Positions 11,701-25,300 of a stretch of DNA of 64,000 nt are shown here, piece after piece (positions within the stretch are counted from its first letter, which is position 1; every line of letters starts with the position of its first letter). A model generated the notes under the pieces. It saw only the letters and a list, made by a program, of their open reading frames with translations. It had not been told where the DNA came from and did no database searches. Source of the DNA: Amblyornis subalaris (taxonomy: Eukaryota > Chordata > Aves > Passeriformes > Ptilonorhynchidae); NCBI GenBank assembly GCA_018881555.1, contig JACAXG010000091.1:1000269-1064268 (forward strand), in the 5' to 3' direction. Position numbers and translations under genes: made by a program.

Positions 11701-13319
11701 GGCATCCCGGATCCAGCCTTGGGGAGTCTGGACGTGGGGATGGCCCCAGTACCCAGGCTGTGAGCTCCTGTGGGTGCCCACCCACCTCAGTGCCCGGTGA
11801 GGGTGTCCCCGTGCCCCACGGAGAGCAGAGGGGACCGCTGGCCTTGTCCCATCCCCGTCCCTTGGTCCAGCTCCAGAGCGGTGGCTTGGAAAATCCAGGG
11901 AGCCAAGGCCGGGAGCGGAGCAGAGCCCGGAGCAAATATTTCCAGTGGTTTAACAGGCTGTGGGCGAGCCGGGCAGGGTCCCACTGGGGAATGGCTGCCA
12001 CGGCTGCCATCCAGCCCACGCGGCCTTGGGGGTGATGGATGCATTTCCCAGCTTCCCAGGGATGAAACTTTGGGATAAGAGCATGGCCCTGGGTGCTGCA
12101 GCTGCCCCGGGTTTGGGGTGCGCCGTNGGGCAGGGCTGGGGATGGTGAGTGGGGGATGCTGCACCGTGGGGCTGAAGCCACCCCAATGGCATCTGGGGTG
12201 CCACCGGTGGGGACAGACCCCGGCAGGACCCCCAGGGGGCTGTTGGGGTGACTGTGCCACCAGCCTCGGTGACGACTCCGTCCCCAGAGCNCCCANCAGG
12301 GTCTGGCCACCCCTGACGCCTGTCCCCACAGGCAGGTGTTCCCCCGGGGGCTGCCCCCCGCCTTCACCCTCGTCCTCACCCTGCTGCTGAAGAAGAACAG
12401 CACCGGGGAGCACTGGCACCTCTTCCAGGTCACCGACCGGCAGGGATACCCNCAGGTACATCCCGGGAACGCCGCGGGACACACCGGGGGGCGGCCGGGA
12501 GCCGTCCCTGAGTGCGGCCCCGTCCCTTCCGTGCCCAGCTCTCCCTGTCCGTGCACGGCCCGGAGAAAAGCCTGGAGTTCCAGGCCAGGGCGCCGGGGGC
12601 CGCCTTCGTGAGCGCCGTGTTCGCGGGCAAGGCCGTGGCGTCGCTGTTCGACGGGCGCTGGCACAAGGCCGTGGTGGCCGTGCAGGCCCACGCCGTGTCC
12701 GTGCACCTGGACTGCGCCTCCATCTCCTCCAAGCCGCTGGGGCCGCGCCGGCCGCTGGCCCCGGAGGGCAACACCTTCCTGGGACTGGANGCCACGCGTG
12801 GCACCCCGGTCCGGGTGAGTGCGCGGTCAGGGTGAGCNCCCCCGGGGTCGGGGCGCCTCTGCCCACGGTGCCGGAGCCGTCCCTGAGCCGGCGCCCCCGT
12901 CCCGCTGCAGTTTGACATCCAGCAAGCTCACATCTACTGCGACGCCGAGCTGGCCAGGCAGGAGGGGTGCTGCGAGATCTCGGCCAGAGGGGTGAGTGCC
13001 CGCTGAGCGCCCCCCGAGCCCCACCCCAGCCCCGGCCGGGCCCTGGAATCGTGCACGGTCGGGGTTTTCCCCAGAGGGAAAACAGGCNCAGCGAGGGCCG
13101 GTCTGTCCCCTGCGGGTCACCTCCCGCCCGTGGCGCTCCCGGCCNTCCCCCTGGCGGCCCCGCCGCGACCCCGCCGTCTCCCCGCAGTGCCAGACGGAAG
13201 CGCCCAAGACGCGCCGGCAAGCGGAGCTGATGCAGAGCAGCAACCTCATCGAGATGGTGCCGCAGCCCGAGGGCCGCGTGTTCACCCGCTGCTTCTGCCT
13301 GGAGGAGCCGCTGGGCAGC
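8776..13319 (+). other. COL16A1: COL16A1 exons 2-8: leader, signal peptide and TSPN domain
   Basis: Exon borders: 8776-8888 (ATG at 8813), 10722-10784, 10911-11028, 12332-12455, 12539-12814, 12911-12991, 13188-13319. These exons use mixed phases, unlike the collagenous part. Recognisable family stretches are NVTGFNLIKRFELLK (exons 3-4), PRGLPPAFTLVLTLLLKKN (exon 5), CEISARGCQTEAPK (exons 7-8) and FTRCFCLEEP (exon 8). Introns 2 (8889-10721) and 4 (11029-12331) are the longest here; nothing coding was found in them. Confidence 0.93.
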
Positions 13320-16300
13320 GTGAGCTCCGCCGGACACACCCCCGGCCCCAGGCCTGCCCCCGGCCCCTCCACACCCACCGCCCCATCCCCGTCCCCAACC
13401 CCATCCCAGTCCCATCCCCACCCCTGTCCCCGAACCCATCCTTGCCCCCGGCCCGATCCCCGTCTCATCCCGGTCCCCATCCCCATCCCCGGCCTCATCC
13501 CGCTCCCATCCTCATCCCCATCCTGGTCCCCATGTCCCTCCCCACACCTGTCCCATCCCTGACCCCGTCCTTAGCCCTGTCCCCATCCTGGTCCCCCCAG
13601 CCTGGTCCCCATCTCCATCTCCACCCCTGTCCCCATCCTGGTCCCATCCCCGTCCCCATCCCCATCCCAGCACAGGGTGAGCAGCAGCCCAGCGGCCCTG
13701 CCGGGTGTCCAGTGCAGCCGCATTGATCCAGACCCTGGAAAATCCCTGCCTCACTTTTTCCACTCGGGAGGGAGGTGCCGGTGCCCGGAGCCTGGGAATG
13801 AGGGAGGGGAGGGTGACCCCACCGCTCATCCCTGGGTGCCCGGGGCGGGATAACCTGGGATTCATGGAGAGGGAGCCCCCAGGGGTGGGATAACCTGGGC
13901 AGGTGCCACCCCTGGTGCTCTTCCCTCCCCACAGGAGCCGGTGAGAACCTCGGGAAGGACCAACCTGAGGGATGATCCCAAGGAGAAGGTGAGGGCAGGT
14001 GGGGAGGGTGTCCCAGCCCCGCTCCCCTTCTCCATGGGTGCCATCCCAGGGGCTCCCCCGCTGTCCCAGCCCCAGGCTGGCTCTGTCCCACGGCATTTGG
14101 GAACTCCCAGCGCTGCGGGGCCACCGGGAGAAGCGGCTGCTCTGCTCCCCCGAGCGGGAATTGAGGCCCCACTCGCTCTGTGCTGCTGCTGGAGAGATCC
14201 CAGCTACGGCCAAGGGCCTCTTTGTTCCCTCCGAGCGTCTCCGGAGCGTTGCCAGAGCCGGGAAGTGTCTCCAGCGCTCCTGTTCCTCATCCCCGAGTGT
14301 CTCTGGGATCCCTCATCCCCCCACGGGGATCCAGGGCTGCCGTGTGGGATCTGCCAGGGATCCCCGGGGTGTGGATCAGGTCTGGGGCCTGGCAGCCTGG
14401 GGGACACAGGGTCCTGGAGCCACATCCTGCCCGTCCCCNATCCCATGGGAACAGGCTGGAGGGGCTGGTTTGGCCTGGCAGAGCTGTGGTCAAGCTGCAA
14501 AGCCACAGGGAGAGCCAGGCCAGCACCTCCTCACCTCCCCAGGGAGGAAACACGGCGGCTTTTCCCTTCTCCGTCCGGGAATTCCCCGTGCCCAGGGCGC
14601 TCCAGGGCTTGTGGGGAGACGCTTCTGGGGCAGCCCCGCGGGTTTGGGGTGCCCAGGGGAGCGGGGTGATGGCCATGGGGGGGTGGGTGCCGTGGGGTTC
14701 GGGGTGCCACGAGGTTTGGGGTGCCACNGGCGGTGCGTGGAGCTGCTCCAAGCCCCCATCCCCATCTCTTCCAGTGCCCTCCCTGCTCGCCCCAGATGGC
14801 ATCGGGAAATGTGAGTGTGGCGCTGGACGTGGGGACCCCGACCTGGCCCGGCTGGGCTGTGAGCTGGGGGTGGCAAAAGCCACTTGGGTGCCGTCACCAG
14901 CCCCCCACGACCCCACAGCTCCTCCTGGCCCGGGGCCCTGCGACATCTGGCTGCAGGGAAGGGCTGTGATCCCTTCCAGATGTGGCCCCATTCCTGCAGC
15001 AACCGCGGGCTGGAGGTGTGGGGGGAGGGTGGCAGGGGGTGCCGGGTGTCTGGGACCCCTCGTGCCCCACACTGGCACTTGGGGACAGAGTGTTGGGAGG
15101 ATGGGGACTGTGGCGGGCTCGGGGCTCTCCTGCTTCCTTTTGGAGCCGCCACATCCTTGGGGAACTCCAGGACGATTTCCCTTCTCTCCGCAGGCCACCC
15201 TCGGTCCCCCGGGTCCAAAGGTAGGTTTGTCACCCCCCAGGACACGCAGAGCCCAGCCCCAGGGGGAACGTGGCTGTGCAGACCCTCGGAGCATCCCCGT
15301 CGGGGGCTGTGGGCCCTGCTGTGCCCCCACAGGGGGACATGGGGACCCCCTGTGCCCGTTTGTCACCCACCCCTCCCTCTCCCNCAGGGCGCCAAGGGCG
15401 AGCGGGGCCTCCCCGGCACTGCTGGCGGCAAAGGGGACAAGGGCGAGCGCGTGAGTGTCCCTGCCCCGTCCCCTCCTGCCGAGGGCCTGCTNCCTGCGGG
15501 GTCCCCAGCACCGGGGGCGCGCCCTGCCCCGGGGGTGCCCCCCAAACCCCTCACCCTCACCCCTGAGCCGCCTCCCCCCCTCCGCAGGGCATGGACTGCG
15601 TGCGCACCCACCCCGGCGGCCCCGTGCAGGTGAGACCCCGCCCAGACCCTCCCCGAAACCCCTCCCCATCTCTGCCTCCCCTCTCACCTCCTCCTCCTCC
15701 TCCTCCTCCCAGTGCGCCGAGGGCCCGCGGGGCGAGAAGGGGCAGCGTGGGCAGGCGGTGAGTGACGCTCGGCCGCGGGGACGCGGCGTGGGGACACTTC
15801 GGGGTCCCCCCTGCCCTGGGCTGGAGCGGAGAGGGGTCCAGCTCTGGGGGGGGGATGAAAGGGTGCGAGAAGGAGGGGACCCTGAGCTGTCCCACCCCTG
15901 GGCACCCACTTTTCCCGCTGTTCCCACGCAGGGCCTCCCGGGGGCGACCGGCGCCGATGGGCAGAAGGTGAGTCCAGCCCACCTGAGGGTCCTGGCGCTG
16001 CCTGAGGGACACCTGGGGTGGTGGCAGAGGTGCCAGGACCTGCCAGTGCCAGCCTGGGTGANGCCGCGGGTGACGTCACGGGTGACATCCGTCTGTCCCG
16101 CAGGGCCAGAAGGGCGAGAAGGGCGACGGGGGACTGCAGGGCAAGCCGGGGCGCCCGGGGCGTGACGTGAGTAGTGCTGGGTGGTACCTGGGCGCTCCCT
16201 GGGCACCCCCCGGGCTGGAGGGGCCGGCCACAGGAGCCTCCACATCCCATTCCCGCCCCGCCAGGGCCGGCCCGGAGAGATCTGCGTGGTGGGGCCCAAG

Positions 16301-19300
16301 GGCCAGAAGGTACCTGGGGGTTTGGGGTGGGGGGGGGGGGGGGATGGGGCGCCTCTGGCAGCGCCAGCACTGACACCCCCCCTTGTCCTCCAGGGTGACC
16401 CCGGCCTCGTGGGACCCGAGGGGCTGGCCGGCGAGCCGGGACCCCCAGGCAAGCCAGGATCTCCAGGGATCGGCTTTCCAGGGAAGCCGGTAAGGANCCC
16501 TGCGCCTCGGTGGTGTCCCCATGGTGGGCATCGCCATGGGAGGGGTGAGGTTCCCCCCCCAGCCAGGCCTGGCTGACCAGGGCCAACACCGCCCTTTGTC
16601 CCTTTCAGGGTGACCCCGGTGGCCCCCCGGGGCCNAAGGGAGAGAAGGTGAGTGGAGGGAAAGGGGTCCCAGCTGCCCCCCGTGCCCAGAGCCAGCCCGG
16701 CAGGGCAGGGGGGGCTGTGCTGGGAATCCCATCCGGAGCTGGATCCGGCTCAGCTGAGCCAGTGCTGGCTGGAGGAGNCACTGTCCGGTCAAACCCCAGC
16801 TGGGTGGCCCAAGGACCTGGCTTGGGGGGGCAGGAACCCCCCCGGGGGGACGGGGGTGTCGCGGGGGGCCGAGGGCTGTGCTGTTTCCCCTTTCCGAGCT
16901 CAGGTTTTCCCATCTCTGGCTCCAGGGCAGCCCGGGAGCTCCTGGACCCGGAGGATCGCCTGGGACACCCGTGAGTAGCGGGAGCCCGGAGCCAAAGCCC
17001 GGGGTCAGGGACGGGTTTCTTGGCTCGGGGTCGGGGCCGCTTGGCCGGAGAGGTGATGGGATCCGAGCCCGGCAGTTTGGGAAAACCGGCNGCCTCGCTC
17101 GGGGCCGCCGGGATCATCCCGTGACGCGGCCGGTGGCCAGTTCGGGGTGCTGGGTGGCACTGTCGGGGCACGCCTTGGGCTCCCTGAAGCAGCCCCATCC
17201 CCACTCTCCCCCCGCAGGGTCCCCCCGGCGTCCTGGGGCCCAAAGGAGACAAGGTGGGTGCAGTGACCACGGGCACATCCCCCGGCCCGGGGGCTGCTCG
17301 GGGCGTCCCGGGGGCCACCCCCGGACNCCCAGCCTGGGCTTTGTCTCACTGGTGCCGCCGTGCAGGGCGAGCCGTGCGAGGTGTGTCCCAGCGTTCCCGA
17401 GGGGATGCTCGGAGCCGTCGGGATCCCCGGCAAGCNGGGACCCCGCGGACAGCCCGGAGCGCCCGGCAAGGATGGGGTCTCGGTGAGGCTGGACCCGGCG
17501 GGGTGGAGGGCGGAGTGGTGACACCTCGGCATGCCTGATGTTCCCTCTGTTTCCCCCTTCCCAGGACACACCCGGCCCCGCGGGACCCAAAGGGGACAGG
17601 GTAGGTGACACGGCTGGGGGGGCTGGCTCGTCCCCAGCCGGCGCCGGGGCACACCGAGCACCGCCCAGCTCCTGCTTTTCCTTCCCAGGGAGATCCCGGG
17701 ATCCAGGGGATGAAAGGGGAGAAGGTGAGTGTCTGACCCTCCATCCCACCCCCCTGCTCGGCCGCTGCAGCCCCCTGAGCTGTCCCCGCCCTCCCAGGGG
17801 GACTCGTGCCTGTCCTGCGACCTCCGCGTCCTCGCCGCGCTGCGCCGCGGCCCCGCCGAGGGGCTCGAGGGGGACCCGGTGAGTGCCGGGGCTGGACCCC
17901 ACTCTCCCGTGCCGGGGGAACACCCCAAGGTGCTGTGGGTGCCGGGTGAGTGACCACGGGGTGTCCAGCAGGGTGAACTGGGGCTCTCCGGGCTGGCTGG
18001 GATCAAGGGCGAGAAGGTGAGTGACCCCCACAACCCCCTTTTCCCCTCGCTGGAAGGAGTGGGAACGGCTGGATCATCCCATGGGGCCTGGGGGTGGTCG
18101 CTGACCCTACTCCTGCCCCTGCCCCTGCCCCTGCTCCGTTTCAGGGGGACAGTGGCCATGTGGGACCCACGGGCAGACCGGTGAGTGGGGGCACAGAGGG
18201 GTCTGGGGGCTCAGGGGTGCCGGAGCCACATTTTGGGGGCCGCGGTCTCACCCCTGCCGTGGCTTCCCGGCACAGGGGATCCCGGGAGAGAAGGGAGACC
18301 CAGGAGCGCGGGGGCTCAAAGGAGAGAAGGTGAGCCCGGCCATGGGGACCCCCCTGTCCCTGCCCTGTCTTTGCCACCTCCCCGGCTGAGACCAGAGAGA
18401 TGGGGATGGGGCAGCGGGGCCGTGACCCCCCTGCCCCCGCGGTGCTCCCAACACCACATTCCAGCTGGGATTTCTCTCCGCAGGGTGAGCAGTGTGGGCA
18501 GTGCCCCCCCACACCGCAAGCCCTCCAAGGGGCAGCGACGCTGGTGGCCGTGCCGGGGCCACCGGGAGAAAGGGGNGCTGGTGGCCCCCCGGGCAGAGCG
18601 GTGAGTGCCCCCCGTGCCCCCCGCGCCCGTTTTGGGGGGGATGCCCCCATCTGACCCGTCCCCGTGTTCCCCCAGGGCAGACCCGGCGACGCTGGCGAGA
18701 AGGGACAGAAGGTGAGAGGGGCTCGGGGTGGGTCCCGGGGGGGTCGATGGCGGCACCAGGGTGCTGCGACCGCTGTGTGCCGTGTCCCCGCCGCCCCCGT
18801 GCCAGCCTTGTCCCCTCTCTCCTCCAGGGCGACGCTGGCAGCCCCGGGGACCCGGGCACCCCGGGCACGGCCGGCGTGCCAGGGCTGGCGGGTGAGCCTG
18901 GCATCAGGGGCCCGGCCGGCCCCAAGGGCGACAAGGTGAGACTCCCTCATTTTGGGGACCGGACCCCACCCCTGTGGGGTCACCCAGCCCTCCATCCCCC
19001 TCCTGTCCCCTCCCCACAGGGAGACGCCTGCGAGCCCGGCCCCGCTGCGCTCGGGGACCTCTCGGACGCGGTCGGCATCCCGGGAAAACCCGGCCCCAAA
19101 GGCGACCAGGGCCCCCCGGGCGTGGGCCAGCCGGGCAGACCCGTGAGTGCCCCCTCCCCACGGCCACGGGGCCCGGCGGCTCCGTGTCCTCGGGGTGACC
19201 GTGCTGTGTTTTAGGGGAAGCCGGGGCTGCCGGGGGTGCAGGGCCCCGCCGGGCCGAAGGGGCTGCAGGTGAGCGGGGTGCGGGGGCCGGGTTTTGGGGT

Positions 19301-22300
19301 CCCGGGGACACCTCACTGCCCCTCTGTGTCCGTAGGGCGAGCCGGGACCGCGGGGGATCGGCCAGCCGGGACCGCAGGTGCGTTTTGGGGTGCCCGTGCT
19401 GTCCCCTGCCGCGTGAGGGGTGGCTCTGGTGCCTTTCACACTCTCTGCTTTTCCCAGGGAGACCCCGGGAGCACCGGACCCCCCGGGACACCCGTGAGTA
19501 GGGTTTGGGGTGCCCCGGGAGAAGGGATGCTCAGCCCCCCGACTCCTGCGAGCAGTGGGGTCACCCCCCTGCCGTGTCAGCCCCCCGTGCGGGCGGTGGC
19601 AGCTCTGGGGACAGCGCTGTCCCCTCACCGGGGGGCACTGACCCCCTGTCCCGCCCCCAGGGCCCCCCCGGACCGCAGGGACCGCCGGGGCTGGCGGCAG
19701 AGAAAGGAGCCAAGGTAAGGGAGCGTCCCCCCGCCCTCGGCGACCCCCGCGCTCCCCATTCCTGCCGTCCTTCCTCTGCAGGGATCTCCGGGCCCCAAAG
19801 GCGCCGTGGGACCCCCGGGACCACCGGGGAGCAGCGTCACAGGGCCACCGGTAGGTCCTGCCCACCGGGGCGGGCATTGTCGTCCCCCCTCCGGCCCCTT
19901 GACCGTGCCCAGGGTCTTCCTCACCCTTCTCTTCCTCGCAGGGCCCCGAGGGGCAGCGGGGGCTCCCCGGGTCCAGCGGGCAGCCGGTAGGTGCGGGGGG
20001 GGTGCCAGGGGTGCNGGTGCTGAGCCGGTGCCCCCGTGCTCGCGGTGGGTGGGGGGCACCGGGGGCCGCCCTAATTCCCATCTCCATCTTTCCTCCGGCA
20101 GGGGGAGAAGGGCGCCCGGGGAGAGAAGGTGAGTTGGGGTCNGGGCCGAGCCGTGCCCCCCGTGCCACCCGCTGCCCTCCCTGCTCTCATCCCCTTTTCC
20201 CGCAGGGAGACCCCGGGGAGTGCTCCTGCCCCCCCAGCCCCCGCCAGGACCCCAACTACACCGGGATGCCCGTAAGTGCCACGAGCGGGGACCCCCCCAC
20301 CCCTGCAGCACCCCCCGGCCCCGTTCCACCCTCCCGAAATCTCTTCCCCGTCTCTCATCCCCAGGGAGCCCCCGGATTGTGGACCGGGATGTCCTGGCAG
20401 CCCCAGCCGGGCCCGCAGGTCGGTGCCGCCCCCACCGTGCCCCACCCGCCCCCGTCACCCCACCCCNCCTCTCCCTGATCGTGTTTTGGGGTCTTTCAGG
20501 GTCCCCCCGGAGCCCCAGGACCCCCCGGGCCNCCCGGTGCCCCTGGTCGCCAGGTGAGCGATGGGAGGCGGGAGCAGCAGCGGGAGAACGGGACGGATCC
20601 CGATCTTTTAGGGCAGGGTTTGAGCACTCGGTGTCCCCTTGGATTTAGGGAATGCCGGGACACAACGGCTTGCCCGGACTGCCCGGACCGGCTGGAGACT
20701 TGGTAGGTGGTGACCCCAGTGTCCCCCACGTCCCCTGTCCTGCTGCCCCATGGCGGGGACAGTCCCTCCATCCCTTCCTCCTTCCCTTCCTCCCTCCATC
20801 CCTCCCTCCCTCTTTTCCAGGGCCCCCTGGCCGTCGTGGCTGAGAGGAACATCGAGGTGCTGAAGGTGAGAGGGAGGGGATGGGGTCACCCTCCTGGCCC
20901 CACCTCGGGGCACCCCTGACTCCCCTTTCCCCCCCAGACTCTGTGCGGGGACTGCTCCCAGCTGCAGGCGGCCCTGGAAGCTCCCAGGGGAGCCGAGGGA
21001 GAGAAGGGGGATGGGGGCATGCCGGGCGCCCCCGGCAGCGAGAGCTGCGCCCGTGTGAGTATTCCCGCAGCTCCGGGCNGGAATTTCGGTGCCCCAAATC
21101 CCCGGGTCTCGCGGGGTGAGGTGGGGAGACGCTCCNGGGGTGGGATTGTCTGGGAGTTGTGGGGAGCACCGCGCTTTGGGGACACTGTGGACACTTTCTG
21201 GGGACACTGGTCCTACTGGGAACGCGGACGNGTTCCCGGACACTGCCCCTGCCCCAAGGGGGCTCCTGGGAGGGGGACAGGCTCGTCCTGCCCCTGCTGG
21301 GTGACTCCCGGCTTTTCTTCCAGTGCTTTGCCGAGTTCCCGCGAGCGGAGGAGGCTCGGGTGAGTGAGGTGTCCTGGTTACACCCCCTGGTCCCCAGGGT
21401 GCTGCAGGGGTGGTCCTTGATGGGCATCCAGGACCGTCCCCCCGTTGTGGGGGGCTTTGGGGAGCGGAGGCTGCTTTGGGGGCGCTTGGCAGGGCTCAGA
21501 GGTGGGCAGNGGGCAGTGGGCAGTGGGCAGAGCCAGCCCGGGGTCCTCAAGTGTCCCCACTCCCCGCAGGGTGACAGCCCCGACTGCCCGGGCGATCCCG
21601 GGCTGCCGGGTGCTCCGGGAATCCCAGGAGAGAGAGGAGAGCAGGTGGGTGAGCTCCAACCCATCCACGGACCCCCCCACCACCCCAGCCCTTCCCGGGG
21701 TCCACAGCTGGCCCTACAGTGCCCTTCGGAGCTGTCCCCTCCCCGTGGTCACACCTGACACCCCCATCCCTCCCCAGGGCTTGCCAGGACTGCGGGGACC
21801 GCCGGGACCACCTGGGCCCACCGTAAGTAGCNCTGCGCGGGGTGGGGGGATGCCGGGGGGCTCGGAGCCCCTAAAAGCGGCTTGCCGGAGGGGCCTGGCA
21901 CCCTGCCCCGGGGCCGTGGTGACGGGCAGAGGGACGCGGCCGTGGCGAGGCGCAGGCGTGACGTGGCACGGGCCGGATGTCCCCGGAGATGGAGGTGAAG
22001 GCGCTGCCAGCCCGGAGGTGGAGCCGGAGCTCCGTGGCACCCCCAGGGCTCAGCCCGGGCTCCCCAGCGCCTTATTCCAGGCTGTGACCTCCCTGTTTCT
22101 CCCCTCAGGGCCCCCCAGGCTTTCCCGGAACGCCGGGAGCACCCGGACTGCCCGTAAGAACCCAGCACGGCTCCGCTCTGTGCCCTGTGTCGCTGCCGCT
22201 TGGTTTGGCTGTGTCCCTTGTCCCTGTCCCCGCTGGGACAGCTGCCCCCTCCCCTTCCACCGCATCTCCATCGTGCCATTCCCATCTCCTCCATCCCAGG

Positions 22301-25300
22301 GCAGGGGGTCCCGGCGGACCCGGGGTCTGCGGACGATCTTCCTCAGCTCAGGGACTCGCCGTGCGCCGGGTCCCTTCGCCAGGACCCGGTGCAGCTCCGC
22401 GGCTCCGGCTGTGCCAGGGACCTGCCACCNGGCACAGGCGCGGTGACCCCTCGGGGCGGGCTGGGTGGCACCTGGCGGCCCCCAGGGACACCCCCTCGAG
22501 GGAGCCAGGAGGATCCCGCGTGCGGCCGGTGCTGCCTGGGCTCCTCCTCCTCTGGTCACTCCTGTGCGGTCACTCAGCCTCCACCAGCATCTCCATCTTC
22601 ATCCTCATCTCCATCCTCATCTCCGCCTCCATCTTCACGCTCCTGCTCCCACCCGTGCTCGCTCCCCGCAGGAGCTGGTGGTGGGGCTGTGCNGGCGGCT
22701 CCCGGAGGATGCCGCGCTCCCGCTCGTGTCCCCTCGTCCACTAATGTCACCGTGCCCCCACGGGCTCTGCGGGGCTCCGTGGGGCTCTGCGGGGCTCNGG
22801 GGGCCGTCTCCCTGCGGTGTGCCAGCGTGTCCTGTCCGTTCTCTGTCACCTCGGCACCACTAACCCCCCCGGGAGGTGTCCCGGCTCCCGGCTGTCCCCG
22901 TGTCACCCCGGGAGGATGGGAGGCACCGGGGCTGGAGCCAGAGCTGGGCGCCCCACGCGGCCCCCCCCGGGGCTGAGCTTCCCGTGGCCCCGGGGTGCGG
23001 GGCTGAGCGTGCCCCCCACGCCCGGGCTCTGCCCCCGGTGCCCGTGGCCGTGCCAGGGCTGGAGGGGGCCCAGCCGGGTGCCCGGCAAGGTCCCGCAGGC
23101 TGGCAGAGGTCACAGACCCCATGGGCCGTGCCCAGGTCCCGCTGCCGGGTGGGCACAGCCCCGGGCAGGGTTGTGGGAGACCCCCCTGCAGCTCCTCTCT
23201 TCTCCCCCCAAGGGTCTCCAAGGGGAGCGCGGCCCCGCCGGGCTCGCCGGAGCCAAAGGGGAGCCGGTGAGTGGCGTGGGAGGGGGGGACAGGGGGGACG
23301 CTGGTGCCCCGTGGGGTTTGGGCACCGGCCTGGGGCACTGCGGGTGGCTCAGTGTCCTCCTTGTCCCACACAGGGACCTCCGGGACAACCCGGCTACCCC
23401 GGAGCAGCNGGGCCCCCCGGCCTTCCCGTGAGTACTGGGGGGGCCAGGCAGCCCCCGCCGGCCCCCAGCCCCCTCGGGGTCCTCATGTTGCAGTTGGGGG
23501 ACCTCGATGGGCACCGAGCACCGTGTCCCCGCNGGGCTCATCCCTGTCCTATCCACGCAATCCCATCCCACACATTCCCAGTGTCCTGCCCATTGCCCTG
23601 TTCATCCATGCCAAAACCATCCGTACCCTGAGCACGTCCTGTCTGCATCCCCATTTTTCCCCTTCCATGCCCCAAATCTCATCTGTGCCCCATACTCCAT
23701 CCATGCCCCATGTCCCATCCATGCCCCAAGTCTCTCCCATCCATGCCCCAAATCCCATCCATGCCCCATGTCCCCTCCTTGCCCCATGTCCCATCCATGC
23801 CCCAAGTCCCATCCATGCCCCAAATCCCATCCATGCCCCAAATCCTACCTCATCCCCTTCCCTCCCCAGGGCATCAAAGGCGAGCGAGGCTACGTGGGCC
23901 CCCCCGGAGAGAAAGGGGAGCTGGTGAGTCCCTCGGGACCTCGCTCCAGGGGGGCACCGGGGCTGGGATCCTTNCAGCCTCATCCACCTGATCCTATTCC
24001 TGTCCTTCCAGGGACCCCCCGGCGTGGATGGACTCCCCGGGCCCGTGGGGCCAGCGGTAGGTGCCCACCCTGGGGGCTGTGGGGAGGGAGGGGGCGGCCA
24101 TGGGGGCGGGAGGTGCTCCCACCGCCTCATCCCGTCTCTCCGCAGGGTCCGAGGGGCGAGCGAGGGCTCCCGGGAAGCGCCGGAGAGAAGGGGGACCAGG
24201 TGAGTGTCCCCAAGAGGGACCCCCGGGACCCCCACGGGGTGGGGTGTGGCTGTGGGGTCAGGCTCAGCTCTTGTCTCTCCGCAGGGTTTCCAGGGCCAGC
24301 CTGGCTTCCCGGGACCACCGGTGAGTGCATCCCGCCGGGAATTCCAGTGGGATATCCCCAGGGCGTGGTGCCCATCCCGGGCTGGGTGTCCCCACGTCCC
24401 CAGGGATGGGGACAGGGGGACACGGGTGGGATGAGGTGCAGGGAGCAGCCTCGGAGCAATCCCATTAAAAAGGGTTGGGAGAGAGTGGGATTCATGGGCT
24501 GGGATCCCCCATTAACTCAACACCCCTCTTCCATTTAGGGCCCTCCTGGCTTTCCAGGAAAGGTCGGTCCAGCGGGGCCACCNGGACCTGTGGCCGAGAA
24601 GGTGAGTGCCAGGGGCTGTGTGGTGTCACCCTTTGTCCCTCGGGCTGTGGCCAGGTTTGGTGCCAGCCCCGGCTGTGCCCGTGACCCCCTGTGGCCCTTG
24701 CAGGGCAGCGAGGGCATGCGAGGCTCTCCAGGGATGCCAGGACCCCCCGGACCCCCTGGACCCCCTGGAATCCAGGTAATGTGTCACCCTCGGGATGCCC
24801 TGGAAGCACTGCTGGCTGTTCCAGTTCCCCAGGGACCCATTCCCATTCCCCAGGGACCTGTTCCCATTCCCCAGGGATCTGTTCCCACGGCCTGGGGTGC
24901 CCGGAGNGGGTCCCTCGGGGACCCCCAGAGCCCCTCGGTGCAAGCCACCCTCTGACACTGTCACCTTGTCCCCACAGGGCCCNGCTGGCCTGGAAGGACT
25001 GGACGGCAAGGACGGGAAGCCGGGGTTGAGGGTGAGGCTCCGGAGTTCTCCCGGGGACTATCAGGGGACAGCCACCCTGGAGCCCCCCCAGGACACCCCC
25101 AACCCGTGTCTCTCTCTCTCCAGGGTGACCCAGGCCCCCCCGGGCCGCCAGGGATGATGGGTCCTCCGGTGAGTGACAGCTCCTTGTCACCCCTCCCTAG
25201 TGCCTGGCACGTCCCTGCAGCCGGTCCCGGGGTCCCCGGAGCCAGGACTGTCCCCCCACGTGTTCCTGGGGACACNGAGCCCCGGGGGGTGGGTGGTCAT

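Noticed and set aside
14287..16452. 721-codon open frame on the minus strand within COL16A1
   Set aside because: It is antisense to Gly-X-Y exons, whose GGN-CCN codons read as Pro/Gly-rich frames on the other strand. No splice or family support.
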